A stretch of 64,000 nt of DNA from Dermanyssus gallinae (taxonomy: Eukaryota > Arthropoda > Arachnida > Mesostigmata > Dermanyssidae), in NCBI GenBank assembly GCA_003439945.1, contig QVRM01005238.1, positions 125,001 to 189,000 on the forward strand, in the 5' to 3' direction. Of this stretch, positions 31,483-43,716 are shown piece after piece. Every line of letters begins with the position of its first letter. Position 1 is the first letter of the stretch. Made by a program: the position numbers and the translations under genes. The notes under the pieces are model-generated. The model did no database searches. It saw only the letters and a program-made list of their open reading frames with translations, and was not told where the DNA came from.

Positions 31483-33355
31483 GTGAGTTACTGCTTGTAC
31501 GCTAATGCATAATTTGTCAGAACAGTCGTTTTTTCGATGATGGTTACATAATCGAAACCTGCATTATTTAAACCTGCATTCGCCTAATCACGAGTGTCAA
31601 GCACATGGATAAATATGTCAAGAGTAGCAGTAACAATGGAATAATTATATTGATTTATATTGAATAGATGAATTATAATGAAAAGGAAATTTTTAATCAA
31701 TTATGTTGGTAGGACAATCACTGATATAACTATCATCAGCAATAACGGTAGAAGATCGAAAAAGAACAATAGCACACTAACTGGAAGAGCAGGAACACCG
31801 GCAACATTATTATACAACCAACGAACGTTTGCAGGTGTAAGTGGATTGTCATTTAAATTTGATATTTTAGCAAATGCTACTCTCGGCGGCCACAGCATAT
31901 CGTAGTCGAAAGCTTTGGTAGGCGAAGTGGCTATTCGTCGACATAAATGCCGAGGTAACGGCCGCAAGCAGTGCCAAAGTAAAATCAGATGGATCAAATA
32001 TTGGCCCGCTAATATATTCATTATGAACAGTATATTTGTTATTGTTGCCATTATGATGGGGTGAGGGGATGCTATGAATGAAGATGCTAAGAGCGGTAAC
32101 GCTCGGGAGAATCGTTACAATGGACCCGTACGTATAACGGTATTGCACGCTTGCCCTGACGAATGGCTTCGCCATTGCGGAATAGATGGACGAAGATGAA
32201 AGTCGAGACGTAGCGAGATGAGAGAGATGATTGAAAGCATGTAAACAAGTGGTGTGATGAGGTGAGAATGGTCACTGTGGTGGGGCTATGAGTTGATGGG
32301 GTAATGGGGCCTGTGACGAGGCACTGGGGTGATGGCGCCTGAGAGACCCGCGCCGTGATCTCGTCAGGTATTGATAGAATGGCCGCGCGAAGCCGCACCA
32401 AACCCGGAGCCAGCTGAGCATCTTCCAAACGAGTTCGGGACGCATATCGAGTTCAGTTCGAGAATCGGCGACAGCTATCGTGGCGATGCTAGAATCGTAA
32501 CCTGCAACTATAACAGTATCGGCAGCAGCAGAGGAATGCAATGAAAATTCGGCATAAACCATGACAATCAGGAAACCCCACGACGCGCATCACTGCCCAA
32601 GATAGTGGCGGTGAGTACTGCATCACGTGCGATGAGTTGCAGCCGTGCCACCATCTGCTGGCAGAGCAGATCGGCTAAATTGAAGTCTCGCAAAGCAACA
32701 ACAACAACAGCAACAAGAACAACAACAACAAGAACAACCACAACAATAACAATAGCAACAACAACAACAGCAAGAACAAGAACAACAACAATAACAACAA
32801 CAACAACGACAACAACAAGAACAGCAACAACGACAACCACGACAACCACAACAACAACAACGAGCAGAAAACACATCATGGTAACGATGATGATGACGGT
32901 GATGATTACAATTAACTTGCTATATGCATAATGCAATTTTGCGACATAAAACGTCTTGAAATGATCGAGTCGGAACGATAAGGTATAGAAGCCAACACAG
33001 ACAGATAACTTAACTCTGGCAGTGCTTGAGGTCTGCTCAGGGAAGTTAGCGTATCGTTGCCTCGCACTCACAGCGATTACAATGCGGACGGACTCACAGT
33101 AACTGCGACAGGAGTTCCTGGAAGTTATGTGATCGTGAGAACGGGACACCTTAAATCACGTTGCCTGCTCGTTTCTCTGGCATTATTCTGCCTTTCTAAC
33201 ATCTCTCTTGTCCCTTTCGCGATTTAACCCAACCCTATTCTTTTAAGGATAAGTCGTGCTAATGTTGTGCTACTGTTTCGTCTTATCTAAGCTGATATAG
33301 ATGCTCGTCCACATGTTAGAAATGCAGCCCAGTTCTGACTCTCGACTGGCACTAT
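31483..33355. other. Mostly unassigned; holds (CAA)n and possible secreted-protein exons
   Basis: (CAA)n with AAG/CAG variants lies at 32695-32865. On the reverse strand near 32560 a frame reads LIVMVYAEFSLHSSAAAD after an acceptor-like ttgggcag. Near 32010-31900 another reads LALLAAVTSAFMSTNSHF. Both resemble signal-peptide-like second exons, but no downstream gene structure could be followed. Treat these as unproven. Confidence 0.3.
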
Positions 33356-33501
33356 TAAAAAAAAAAAAATTTACAGGGGCCAGGAAAAAACATGCATAAC
33401 GCACACCATTTGGTCCGGGTAGTGCGGGACTCTCACACCCACTAAAAACCGGGTGATCCCCTAACCGACATAACCGGGATATTTGTGGTATTACTTCAGT
33501 G
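33356..33501 (-). repeat. Repeat C, copy 2 (inverted)
   Basis: Its reverse complement matches 11874-12011 over ~135 bp, ending in a poly(A)-like run (poly(T) in the forward sense of C). See copy 1 for the frame conserved between them. Confidence 0.75.
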
Positions 33502-35450
33502 TGACTTGCACTCTGCTTCACCTTTATCTTTTGAGATTACCTTTTGTACCCTTATCAAATTGTCCAGACAAAAACTAAACAGGTTTAGAGGAAGCGCATA
33601 GCAAACTGCCACCAGGCTGCTCTTCTCAATCCAACGATACTAACTTTACCTTGTGGATGAATGGACAGATATATTATTTGTTTGCTTGACATGTATATAC
33701 ACATGTCACCCTCTCATATCAGGGGCATTTATATTACCACCAGTAGAGAAATCATATATGTAGTAATATCTCTCCAAAAGACTCTATCTATTGCAGTTCG
33801 TTCTCTGAGATTTGTCGACGGCAAAAATGTTGATGCTCACACGTCACAGTTTTAAGATAATAAACACTTCGGCTACTGTAAATTTAAATCATTTAGCAGA
33901 TTAGTCTAGCGTCCTGTCAACCGGCCAAGTTGCTTAGATACCAAACGTTGAACAAGCTTCATATCTGGAAGACCAGGCCTGATACGGTGAGGTTGCCGGA
34001 CAGTGCCGGACTCAAGAATCCTCCCTGTTAAACGTCTCGCTCTCGGAATGGTAAGGCGTCTTCGCGTTTCAAGACAACAGTGAGGCGTTGTCGTAACTTT
34101 GCCACACTACTGGCTTATAAATTGGGGGGACGACTTTAGAGGTCACCGAGAGTATTATTGTTGTGCTGTGTCGTAATGATCCTTGCAACCATTATCGTTC
34201 GTTGACTGCTCCTCATATCGGCGTCCTAATTGTCATCAAAATCCGCGTTATAATTGTTGTTGTTTTTGTCGTTGTTGTTGTTGTTGTTGTTTGGTAATGT
34301 CATTACTGTCGTAGCTGACCAATGTTGTAGTTATAGTCGGTTGTCCCGGCTGAACGGCTGCCGTGGTGGCTGTTGCAACCGTTGTTGTTATGAACTATTG
34401 TTGTATTGTGTCTATTGTTGTGTTTGCGGCACTTATTTCTGTTCGTTCTAAAATAATATTGCTGTTTGTCTTCGTTGTTGTTGTTGTTAAGGCTCTTGCC
34501 GGTGCTGCTGCTGCCGTTTTTGCTGTAGTTTATGTTACTATTCTCACTATTAATATTATTATTATTATTATCAGTTGTAGTAGAAGTGGTGGTGGCAGTG
34601 GTAGTTTAGTAAACGCTAGTGACGCCTGACGTGACTGGACCTGTAGTTTGACCTCATCATTATTATCATTACCATTATGAACGTTATCATCACCATTACC
34701 ATCATCATCATCGTTGTCGTCGTCTTCCATGGCCGTCTCCCGTTCTGTTGTTATTGGTTCGGCAGCGGCTGTATAACCGCTGTTCGAGCGTAGAGCTTTA
34801 GCCGCCGCTGGTGTTGTTGCTGCTGCTGCTGCTAGAAGAAGGGGCGGAACGAAGGAACGGCGTCATTTGACAGCGAGATTCGCCGCTCGACGCTGCCCGA
34901 CGCTGTAGTGAACCCAACTGCGTGCGGTGTCCTCCTTCATCTGTTACCTCTTCTACTTCTTCTTCTTCTTTCTCTTCTACTTTTCTTCTTCAGTTTTCTT
35001 TGACTCCGTTTTCCCCCGTTTTTGTCTGTTTGCCTTAAATCTTAATGACAGCTTCAACGGTGTCAATGACAAACAGGGATAAGTAGAGAGAGAGAAAGAG
35101 GGTGGGAGGGAGGGGCGCGGAATGGAAAGAGATAGAGAAAAGGGGGGCAGAAGAAACGTGAGCAGACGTCTTGCAGCAAGCGTAAAGTTAGTGAGCCGTG
35201 TAGAGGCGTTAGCGCTATTGGCTGAGGTAAGGAATGACCCAGCGCACCACTACTGCCCCCTCTTCCCCAGCTCCAGTGTCATGATTGCTACTGCTTTTAC
35301 TATTATTACTACAACGTTTTTTTTGTTTGTTGTGCTGAGGAGGAGTCGAAATATGCGGTTTGCACACGCGGACATCAGTGCAGGAAACTCGTCTGCAAGT
35401 GACGACCGACGGTAGTTTGGGGCTCTAACGCGCTAAAAACAGGTCGTTTT
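33502..35450. repeat. Repeat J copy 2 and GTT-rich intergenic DNA
   Basis: Repeat J lies reversed at 33676-33729. (GTT)n occurs at 34253-34292 and 34475-34490, (ATT)n at 34552-34571, ATC/ATT-rich sequence at 34655-34715, and CTT-rich sequence at 34945-34995. No gene was recognised. Confidence 0.6.
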
Positions 35451-36039
35451 CTCATCCCCCACCGACCGAGAACTGCCTACGCAAATACTTCAAACAATCG
35501 GGGCAGGCGGGACGCGCATGGCGCAGCGGGTATTTGTCATGGATTTGGCCGCGAGTATGTGTTTTCAAATGATCGCTCCCTTTTGCAATTAGGGCAGAGT
35601 CTTCTGCATGTGAACCTTTCCGCCCATGCTGACGCAAGCTATACAACGGGAGAGCTAGAGGTGGGCAACCTCTTAAATTGTGCTCGCTGTGTAAGCCGCC
35701 TTGTGCTTCAAAATATTGTGTTAGGCGGGAGGGTTGTTCTCGAGTCCATCGCCGCAGTAAACTCAGGTGAGGCTAGGAGTCTTCTTGATCATAAACCGGT
35801 AGAACTGGATGTCTCCCGTGGCGCGCCAGGATCTGGATCGTATAGAAGGCTAGTTGTCCCCCTGGCCGATTTAGCCAGTCTTTGATGTTTGGTCCTCTAG
35901 CACCCTCCTCTAGTACGTCCCATTTATTCAACAAGGAACACTTCGACGAAGAGGTTGCGACGAATTGCCTCGCTCTAAGCGCTGGCTAAGCCCCGCTTTC
36001 CGCATCCAATGCGCGACGTTGGAGATTGCGTTTGTCATT
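35451..36039. other. Open frames with no recognised family
   Basis: A 108-codon frame on the forward strand (35559-35885) and a cysteine-containing frame on the reverse strand (35452-35646) overlap. The reverse frame lies just downstream of the LINE relic and may be its decayed C-terminus. Confidence 0.3.
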
Positions 36040-36500
36040 GCGTCATTTTAACGCCTCTCCAGACGTTCTGATCTCCTGGCTTGGACGATGAGAGAACTTT
36101 TTGTATGAATCTCCACTGTAGGCTGTTAAAAGCATGGGCGTTGAGTGAAACGGCGAGGTAAGTTTCGCATGTTCTACGCGAAGTCGTGCGCAGGAGCTCG
36201 GTCTGCAACTAAACCCGCTGACAGGTGCTGATTGCCTTCTCAAAGTCTGCGGGGCGTGCCTTCTCGATGGCCAAGGAGCCGAGCAAGTAGATGGGGCGAT
36301 TCGAAGTGAGTCCTCTCGGAATCAAAACGAGGTTAATGGCCTTTCTTTCGGCATGGAAAGAGCCCAGACAAAACATTTCCGCCGCCACAACGGATACCGC
36401 TCCCGGACTATTCCTTCACCAGTAGCCTGACTAAAGGGATGGCAATGCTTTCCGGGCCCGGCGTCTTTTCCGACTTGAGACAATCCGACTCCTCGTAAAC
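36040..36500 (-). pseudogene. Decayed R1-like LINE RT fragment
   Basis: Read on the reverse strand with frameshifts, RT blocks occur in the right order. KTPGPESIAIPL (~36440-36480) corresponds to KAPGPDGVP. INLVLIPRG...NRPIYLLGSLA (~36250-36340) corresponds to LVLI...YRPICLL. LNAHAFNSLQWRFIQKVL (~36100-36160) corresponds to DVRNAFNSLSW. The catalytic Asp of the last block is lost and stops interrupt the frame. It is much older than the 15.8-18.2 kb copy. Confidence 0.6.
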
Positions 36501-37955
36501 TTTCTTCAATTTTATTGCCGGAGACTGTTCCCTTTCAGGCCCCGAAGTAGAAAGCGCGGCCAAGGGTAGGGTGCTGTGAACACCAAAGGCGCTGAAGCTG
36601 CTTTCTTGGTGTCCTCGGGCGATAAATTTGCCTCTTAAGGAGTCACCCCCGTAGCCTCTTGCATGAACGGCCCCAAGAATCGTTCTCCAACTTATTAAAA
36701 AAAGGCACTTCTGGCCCCTAACGATTTCCCTGCGCTCGTGCAGAGCAGCCTCCCCCTCGGGCGCGGACCGCCGGACGCTGGTGAGGATGCGTCGCGCCTG
36801 AGTGCACCGTGTTCTGATGCGGTCAATAGTGGCCGTCCACCTAGATTAAGGTGTAACGGGGCGGAGGCGTCTTTAGAAGGTCGCAGGGCCCAAGGGGCTC
36901 TGATACAACTACTAATACTAGTACTTCTGCCCTTAAACTAAGAAATAGTAAAAAAGACAACGTTGCAAGCATCAGCGCTGCAACAGAAAGACCGATACAG
37001 TGATTAAACGAGTAGAGTACAGGCCGAACTATGATGGCTTCGTCTGTCATAATCTAGCATTGCTTGCTACTCGTACGAGTCATGGAAACATTGTCATGCT
37101 GCGACCTTCTTTTTTCCCGTCTTGCCGGTAACTGTTAATACTGTTGCTGTGGTTTTCGTCGAGTTGTTGTTAGTACTGTTGTCGTTGGTGTTGTTACTGT
37201 TTATCGTTGGTGTTGCAACTGTTGTCGTTGGTGTTGCAACTGTTGTCGTGGTTGTTGTTTTATCTTGCTGCTGTTAGCTGTTATTGTCAAAGCAACAGAA
37301 GCAGCAACAGCATAAATGGCTGTCGTTGATATTGTGTTTGTAGTTATCGCATGTACCTACCGCATAAAAACTACCGTCTTAGCTCGACATATGCGTGCCA
37401 TCTGGGAGCGGATGCCCATAGAATCTTCACTTTCTGTAGTTAACGTCATTTCCATTTGTTGCCGGCGCGTCGGCTCCTTGCCAAGAACTTGATAGCAGGT
37501 CTGTGTCTCTTATCGTTTTTTTCTCTCTATATTATCTATTTATTTTGCTTCTATGCCTATCTGCCTGCCTTCCTTACGTTGTGTTGTTGATCCTAGTTGC
37601 GGCTACTGCTGCTGCTGGTGCTGCCGCCGCTGTCGCTGTTATTGAGGTCGAGGTAAAAGGCAAATAGTTCTGTAGGAGGCACGTGCAGATTTTTATATAT
37701 ACTTGTTTGTATTTAGTATCTGTTTCGTATGTGTGACTATTTTGACCGTGAATTTGACCTCTTCTTTTATGTTTTTTTTTCAGTTTTCGTTTGATTTCTT
37801 AACGCTTTGATGGACTAGCAGCTTCACGAACAACATTAACCATTCACAACAAATGTCCCTATAAACACGTATATCGTATAGACACATCCATACAAATAGT
37901 TCAGTAGTTAGAGTGTCAGTAGTCATATAGACATAGGCAGCAACAATATGCATTG
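36501..37955. other. No gene recognised; contains a GTT-rich patch
   Basis: GTT-rich sequence lies at 37145-37310. The left part (36501-36900) may be more of the LINE relic, but I could not follow motifs. Confidence 0.4.
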
Positions 37956-37959
37956 ATCA

Positions 37960-38705
37960 ATGTTTTTACAGGGGGTATGAAAAATAATGGCACATATACA
38001 GTAGAGTTTTCCTGAGAGTTTATAATAAACGGGCAACCATTTTCATCATGAAGCCCTTGAGGAGCGGCACTTTGGCCAGCCAAAAGCGCGACATGTACCA
38101 CACAATCCTCACACCTTATGCATATGAACTGCTTACTTGGTTCGTAAACACTTGTTATCTTACAAAGCTTGGAATGCAAACTATTCATTTCCATTTAATC
38201 ACGTGTCATCACGTCGCATATAATGACCTGGCGATTTGATCCGTTCAATTACTTCTAGACCAAGGCTTGCTGGACCTGAAATCGCTACTGTTTCCGAATA
38301 TGACTCAGGCGTCTGCAAAGCAATGCGTCCATAAAAAAATGGGATTTTGACAAGGTGTCTGGTTTTTGTAAATTCTATTTGCAGCTTTTTAGCAGGACCG
38401 AGAACTCAGGTTATCCCCTTGTGGTAATCCAGCGGTCTAGACCAAAATGAAGCAATACCAACACCCCGTTGCCGATGATCACTTTGTTTTCAAGTAGAAT
38501 AGCAGCAGTGAAATGAACCTACCTTTACTCCTACCACGAACTGAACAGAATGAACTGAAAACAACAATTCTTCTGGTGGTGTCTGACTTGCTCGGACCTC
38601 AACCTTTTGATACGTTAGTCCGTTAAGAGCACATATTTTGCAAATGCCGGACGGAACGGCCGTATACTCTAGCTTCGGGTACCAAAAATGCTCCATCTCT
38701 AACAC
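37960..38705 (-). other. Possible protein-coding exons of an unidentified gene
   Basis: Three reverse-strand pieces look protein-like rather than repetitive. A (38703 to ~38500) follows gtgttag and ends at a GTAGGA donor-like site. B (38312-38228) follows a good acceptor (ttgctttgcag), reads TPESYSETVAISGPASLGLE, and ends at CAG|GTCATT. C (~38140-37960) reads IRCEDCVVHVALLAGQSAAP then LHDENGCPF. A joins B in phase 0; B to C does not join in frame with the sites I can see. Piece C faintly recalls ZP-domain proteins (a Cys, then D.nGCP), which is weak. It could be a pseudogene or a retroelement relic. Confidence 0.25.
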
Positions 38706-38740
38706 AATTAATGCTATTTCATGCTATGAATCGATGGATT

Positions 38741-38800
38741 TTATGTTCGCTTGACATATGTACCTAAATGCACTAAGTGTCACTACATCAGGGGCGTTTA
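38741..38800 (-). repeat. Repeat J, copy 3 (reverse)
   Basis: Its reverse complement shares gcccctgat, gtgac..., catttaggtacat and gtcaagcgaac with 53233-53310 and with the reversed copy at 33676-33729. Confidence 0.65.
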
Positions 38801-38856
38801 CAGCAGCAGCGGACATGATGAAGTATCCAAAATTAAGGATAGTTTCTAAGGAGGTT

Positions 38857-38868
38857 GTTGGAGATATC
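38857..38868 (+). repeat. Target-site duplication of SINE-A copy 4, left
   Basis: The sequence gttggagatatc matches gttagagatatc at 39051-39062 with one mismatch. Confidence 0.8.
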
Positions 38869-39050
38869 GTTTTTTTCGGGCTAAATTTCAGCCAACATTG
38901 AACGTCCACGTAATTGTTTCCGCATTGCTCCGTAAGACGGACTCCATAAGCACAAATGTGCAACGGACGGCGGAAATTACACCCTGTGTGCTCCTATGTG
39001 CCTCCTCTGGTCGCAAGGCGCAGGTAAATGCCCCACACCACCGGGATCTT
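38869..39050 (-). mobile_element. SINE-A copy 4 (reverse strand, 182 bp)
   Basis: The reverse complement starts gatcccggtggtgtgg and has the family landmark gcgaccagaggaggcac. The B-box is degraded, followed by gttgcacatttgtgcttatg and gtggacgttcaatgttggct. The 3' hairpin is ggctgaaatttagccc. It is the most diverged head of the four. It sits directly downstream of SINE-B copy 1. Confidence 0.88.
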
Positions 39051-39062
39051 GTTAGAGATATC

Positions 39063-39259
39063 TAACAGACGTCGTGGCAGCAGCTAGGTCGCTTTCTAGG
39101 TCGCTAGGATGAATATGTTTATCATCTGTTCTCAATAGGCAGCAGATCGTTCAAAGAAGCTCTGATCAACAACAACAACAACAACAGGGATCGAACTGGC
39201 GACACCCCGGCAGATCGCAACCATGACTAGCGCACAAGTCTCCTAGACTACGTCGTCAC
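39063..39259 (-). mobile_element. SINE-B copy 1 (second tRNA-derived family, ~197 bp)
   Basis: The reverse complement starts gtgacgacgtagtctaggag with an A-box-like region and a B-box ccagttcgatccctg. An in-element (GTT)n expansion follows (39165-39188), then gaacagatgataaac and a 3' end at ctgtta. Copy 2 is at 47712-47884. Only two copies are visible, so the ends are approximate. Confidence 0.78.
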
Positions 39260-39830
39260 TATACGCAAATCTACTTACGCGGAATGTGTGCGTAGATCAG
39301 ATTAACAGTTCTAATGTATGTAGCCGTGGTAACAGGTGGACTGGTATTAGTTAGTGGCTGTGGTATTTGTTGTAGTGCCATTATTGTTGCTGTTTTTGTT
39401 GTTGCTTCGTGTTGTTGTTGTTGCTGCCGTTGTTGTGTTGCAGGCTGTTGTTGTTCTTCTGCCTCTTGTTTCTCGGGTTCGGTTGGTCGTGGCAGTCTCC
39501 TATGGTTGTCGTTTTGTTGTCACGATAAAGCGTTGTGACTCCGCAGCGCCGATGGCAACGGCATTCCGTGAGAACAATTGGGCGGCTGCAGTCAGACAAC
39601 GGCAATTGGGCTCCTCTTTTTCTCTCATCCTAGTCCAAAATGCACGCCGTCTCGCTCCGTCGCTACACACCATGCCAGCCAGTACACGTATCTGTCTATC
39701 TGTCTGACTGTACGTTTGTATCTATGTACGCACATGTGCTTCATTGTCTGAAGCCATGCACGGGTATTCGCGGTACTACCTATGCTGCTGCTGTTTTTGT
39801 TGTTGGCGTTGTCAGCAAGAAATGTTGACG

Positions 39831-39868
<38 letters not shown>

Positions 39869-40775
39869 GCTGTTGTTGTTGTTTCTGTTGTTGCTATTGT
39901 TGTTGTTCGCGTTGTTATTATTGTTGTTGTTGCTGCTGCTATAGTTATTGCGGTTGTAGTTGTTGTTCGTTTTGGTGTTTTCTAGCTGGCGATAGCAGTC
40001 GGCACTCACTGGCTGTGATGCTAATGTTGTTGTTGTGTTCATCTATTACGAGCTCTGCGTAGCAAAGCTTTCTTGGCGTACCTGGCTGCCGAACAGCGCA
40101 GCAACGGCTGCCGAAGGTTGTTATTGTTTACAAGGCTCGAGAGGCGATTTTGCCACAGCCCAAAAAAGCTGTGGCAGAAAGACACGCCCGTGCACACCGA
40201 ATTCATTAACATATAGTCGGCATTGCTGGCAACCAACTAACTGTTTGTCGTTGTTTTGTTTTTCATTTACGGCCACTATACGACTAAACGCGACGATATA
40301 GCAGAGCATTGCAATCAATATTCGTACGAAACGAAGCAACACTTTCGTACCGTTAACGATTTCGCTTTATCGTTCGTCGTGTAACAACAATTCCTTAGAT
40401 AGATTCGCGTATCGCGTATTTGATCTCGTGGCTCACTTTACTCGAAAAGGAAATCCTTGCAAAAAGAAATCTTCAAATATTACATCGGACGAATTTTATT
40501 AGCAGACTGACCAGCGGTGGTCGACGCGAGCCTGCGCTGCTGTTTCATGTCGTTTCATCTTCGGTTGATATCTCACCCAACGTAAAACGTTGTCGCGTTC
40601 CCATACGGCATAATCTACGTACAATTGAGCACCGAGCTAGTCTCGTCGTAAACTACGCCTGCTGCGTATCTGTAAAGAGGAAGGCGGCGCCCGTACGTAA
40701 TGGGCCTTAATGAGTCGAATGTGACGGTTTACAATGATTTGGTGGGTGTGGGAAGAAAGGGACGAAACGAGTTAC

Positions 40776-40815
<40 letters not shown>

Positions 40816-41159
40816 GCACAGCCTACACATGTTTATATACTCATCGATGCATCTACGTAGCTACGCATAGCAAGATAATTCTTGTTGCTGCTGTTGTTTC
40901 ACGCTATTTGGGAACGCATGCTCGCTAGGTTCATGTTCGTAGAGGTTGCGGGCACAACTTGCGTGGCTTACGGCAATTTGCCCCAATAATCGTGCCATGT
41001 CTCTCTGCGTTTCGTTGCTGCCTATCTTTCTTTGTCCCTTACATTTCGCCATTGGCGGTGCTGATGCGTGGTGGAGGGAGGGCGCATGAGGTATGTTACG
41101 CACGCATAGACCAACGAATCTGTATAAAGATTACGATGGACAACGATCAGAACGACAAT
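39260..41159. repeat. Intergenic, with (GTT)n and (TA)n
   Basis: (GTT)n lies at 39405-39450 and 39828-39960, and (TA)n at 40779-40814. Short frames such as 40420-40710 carry no family signal. Confidence 0.6.
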
Positions 41160-41455
41160 GACGTTGACGAAAACGACGGCGACGACGACAACAACATCGG
41201 CAACAACAACAATAATAACAACAACAACAATAGCAGCAGCAACAATAACAATAGCAACAGCAACAACAACAGCAGCAACAATAACAATAGCGACAGCAAC
41301 AACAATAACAACAACAACAAGAACAGCAGCAGCAACAATCACAATAGCAACAACAACAATAACAGCAGCAGCAACAATAGCAACAGCAACAACAACAACA
41401 ACAACAACAACAGCAACAGCAACAATAACAATAGCAACAACAACAACAGTGGCGA
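41160..41455. repeat. Long (AAC/AAT/CAG)n microsatellite
   Basis: About 290 bp of CAA, CAG and AAT triplets. The translated N/S or T/A strings are artefacts. Confidence 0.9.
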
Positions 41456-43685
41456 CATCAAGTTCCCTTTTGACTGGTGCGCGCTCCGTGGGAACTACTG
41501 GATGGACTACGCGGCGACCGCGTCGCATGTCGGTTCAGCCGGCGATGAAAATACTAAGCCCGGTACAAAGGAGAGCGGGTTATGCTAGTAATAGCTTTCG
41601 TCAAAGTAGTATTAGTAGCAGTAGTAGTAGAAGAAGTGGAGGTAAATGTCGCTGCTGCTGTTGTTGTCGCTATTATATACTAAACCTTAACCCAAGGCCA
41701 AGTAAGGTTCTTCGCATCTCTCTCAGACCCTATGCGTCCTCGTCGTCGTCGTCATCGTAGTCGTGTTGAGATCGAACTCCTATCTATGTGCGAATCACGT
41801 AACATGAGAGAGTTACTTTGTAGGTCTTATTTAGTGGACCTTTATTGTACGGCCCCACTGAAGGTAGTTATTGTTCTTGTAGTTGCTACTATTGCGCAGT
41901 GGGCACAGTGGTGCAGTGCTCTCGCTGCTGCACTCGATTCTGTACTTCTCAATCTGGAAATTGGCCTCCTAGCGTTGGATCAGCACTGGCTAGTGGTCAA
42001 GATTCGTAGTAGTTGTAGTAGTAGTAATAGTGGTGGCGACGGCCGAGTGAACCATAGCGAGTTTGGTTCCCACCTCGTAACGGGACTTCACGGTACGGCA
42101 AGCACCAGAGTCGGCTAGCGGCAGACTGAGTGCAGTCCACCGGCGTAAGCTTGGGAAACGCCAGTGGCGTCTCCATACCTGCCTGCCAAGGAAACCAATC
42201 TTCACCCGGCATGTTAGGCAATGCCCCACTGTTGTTGTTGTTGTTGGTATTGTTGCTGCCGTCATCATCTTATTCGACGTCCCACGTCGACGTTGTCGCT
42301 ACCGTTTCTTACTCCGTTACTTCAATTCCCCCCCTCCACCGGCACCATCCTTCCAGCAGCGGAGATAATATCGGTACCTGCGTACCATATACATTTATCA
42401 CCTCGGCATAGATATACATGCAAACTCGGCGGTACGTCTTGCTCTTTCTTCCCCTCCCTCTCTCTCTCTTTATATTATATATATATATACATATATATAT
42501 CCTCCTCTCTCTCATTTACTTGTCACTTACGATAAAGAGCTCTGAAGCTTTTGCCTGTGTGTCATATGTCACATAACGCCCGGCCGTGTCCTCTTGTGAT
42601 AATGAGGGAATTTGCGTGCCTTCTACGTGCAATACGTACAACAAACAATAATGATGAAAATCGACACGTGTTGTTATTATTTATGCAGTGAGCAATGGCC
42701 AACCAAACTGAAACCAAGAGAGGGGTACTGCGTCGAGGCAAGAGTACTGTGCCGCGCGCGAGGCGAGCATGAACGCGTTCATGTGCATCACGTTTTCGTC
42801 ACGTTTTTGCTTGCCAATTGTTCGGCAGTGGACAGAGTTAGGGCTCAAGACGACGTCTGATCGAGCCAGACTGTTGCCAGATCGTTGCCATTTGTTCGTG
42901 TTGAGCTCGTCTCTCGAACGTGGACGTCATAAGTGTGCGCGGCGTCCGTGATGATGATGATGACGACGATGATGGACGAAGACGGAGACGAAGATGAAGA
43001 TGAAGTTGATGACCATTCTGCGTCGACCCCATCATGGTGCCTGCTCCATTATGGTGATGATTACAATGGTCGATTGACGAACGGCTGGGTGCCTGCAGCA
43101 ACCGATTCGGTTCTAGACAAAAGGCGGCCGGCATGCGGCCGAGCGAACACTTTGCACACGCAACAAGAGAGCGCCACATGGCACAATCTCAAGAGTCTTA
43201 TGGCTCGCAGGCAGAGCAACCGCCGCACACCGCTGTTTTGCCATCTGCCAATGAGCCATAAGCAATAATAATAACAACAACAACAAAAGCAGCACAACAA
43301 CAATAACAACAACACAACAACAATAAACAATAACAACACGCTCGGTGGCTGGAATGGCCGTCGGTACCACTTTGGAGTTGTGGCCAGTATGGTCGTTGTC
43401 GGGCAAAACAATGATGCAGCATTACTCCTATTTAGAATCTCACTCACTACGACCATCAGCGTCTTCATTCTCTCTCTCTCTCTCTCCTCATAAGCCGATC
43501 ATGTTTTCCTTCCTACCAGCTTTGCTAGCGCCAGCCAGTGAGTGGTGCACGCTTATCCTCACCACCTCCGTTCTCTGATAAGCGAACGAACCCACGTCAT
43601 GCGCGTTACATATACAGCCCTCGTGCGTAGCTAGACACGTGTTCAGCTTGTGTTTATAGAAACACGCCATTATGCATATATATCG

Positions 43686-43716
<31 letters not shown>

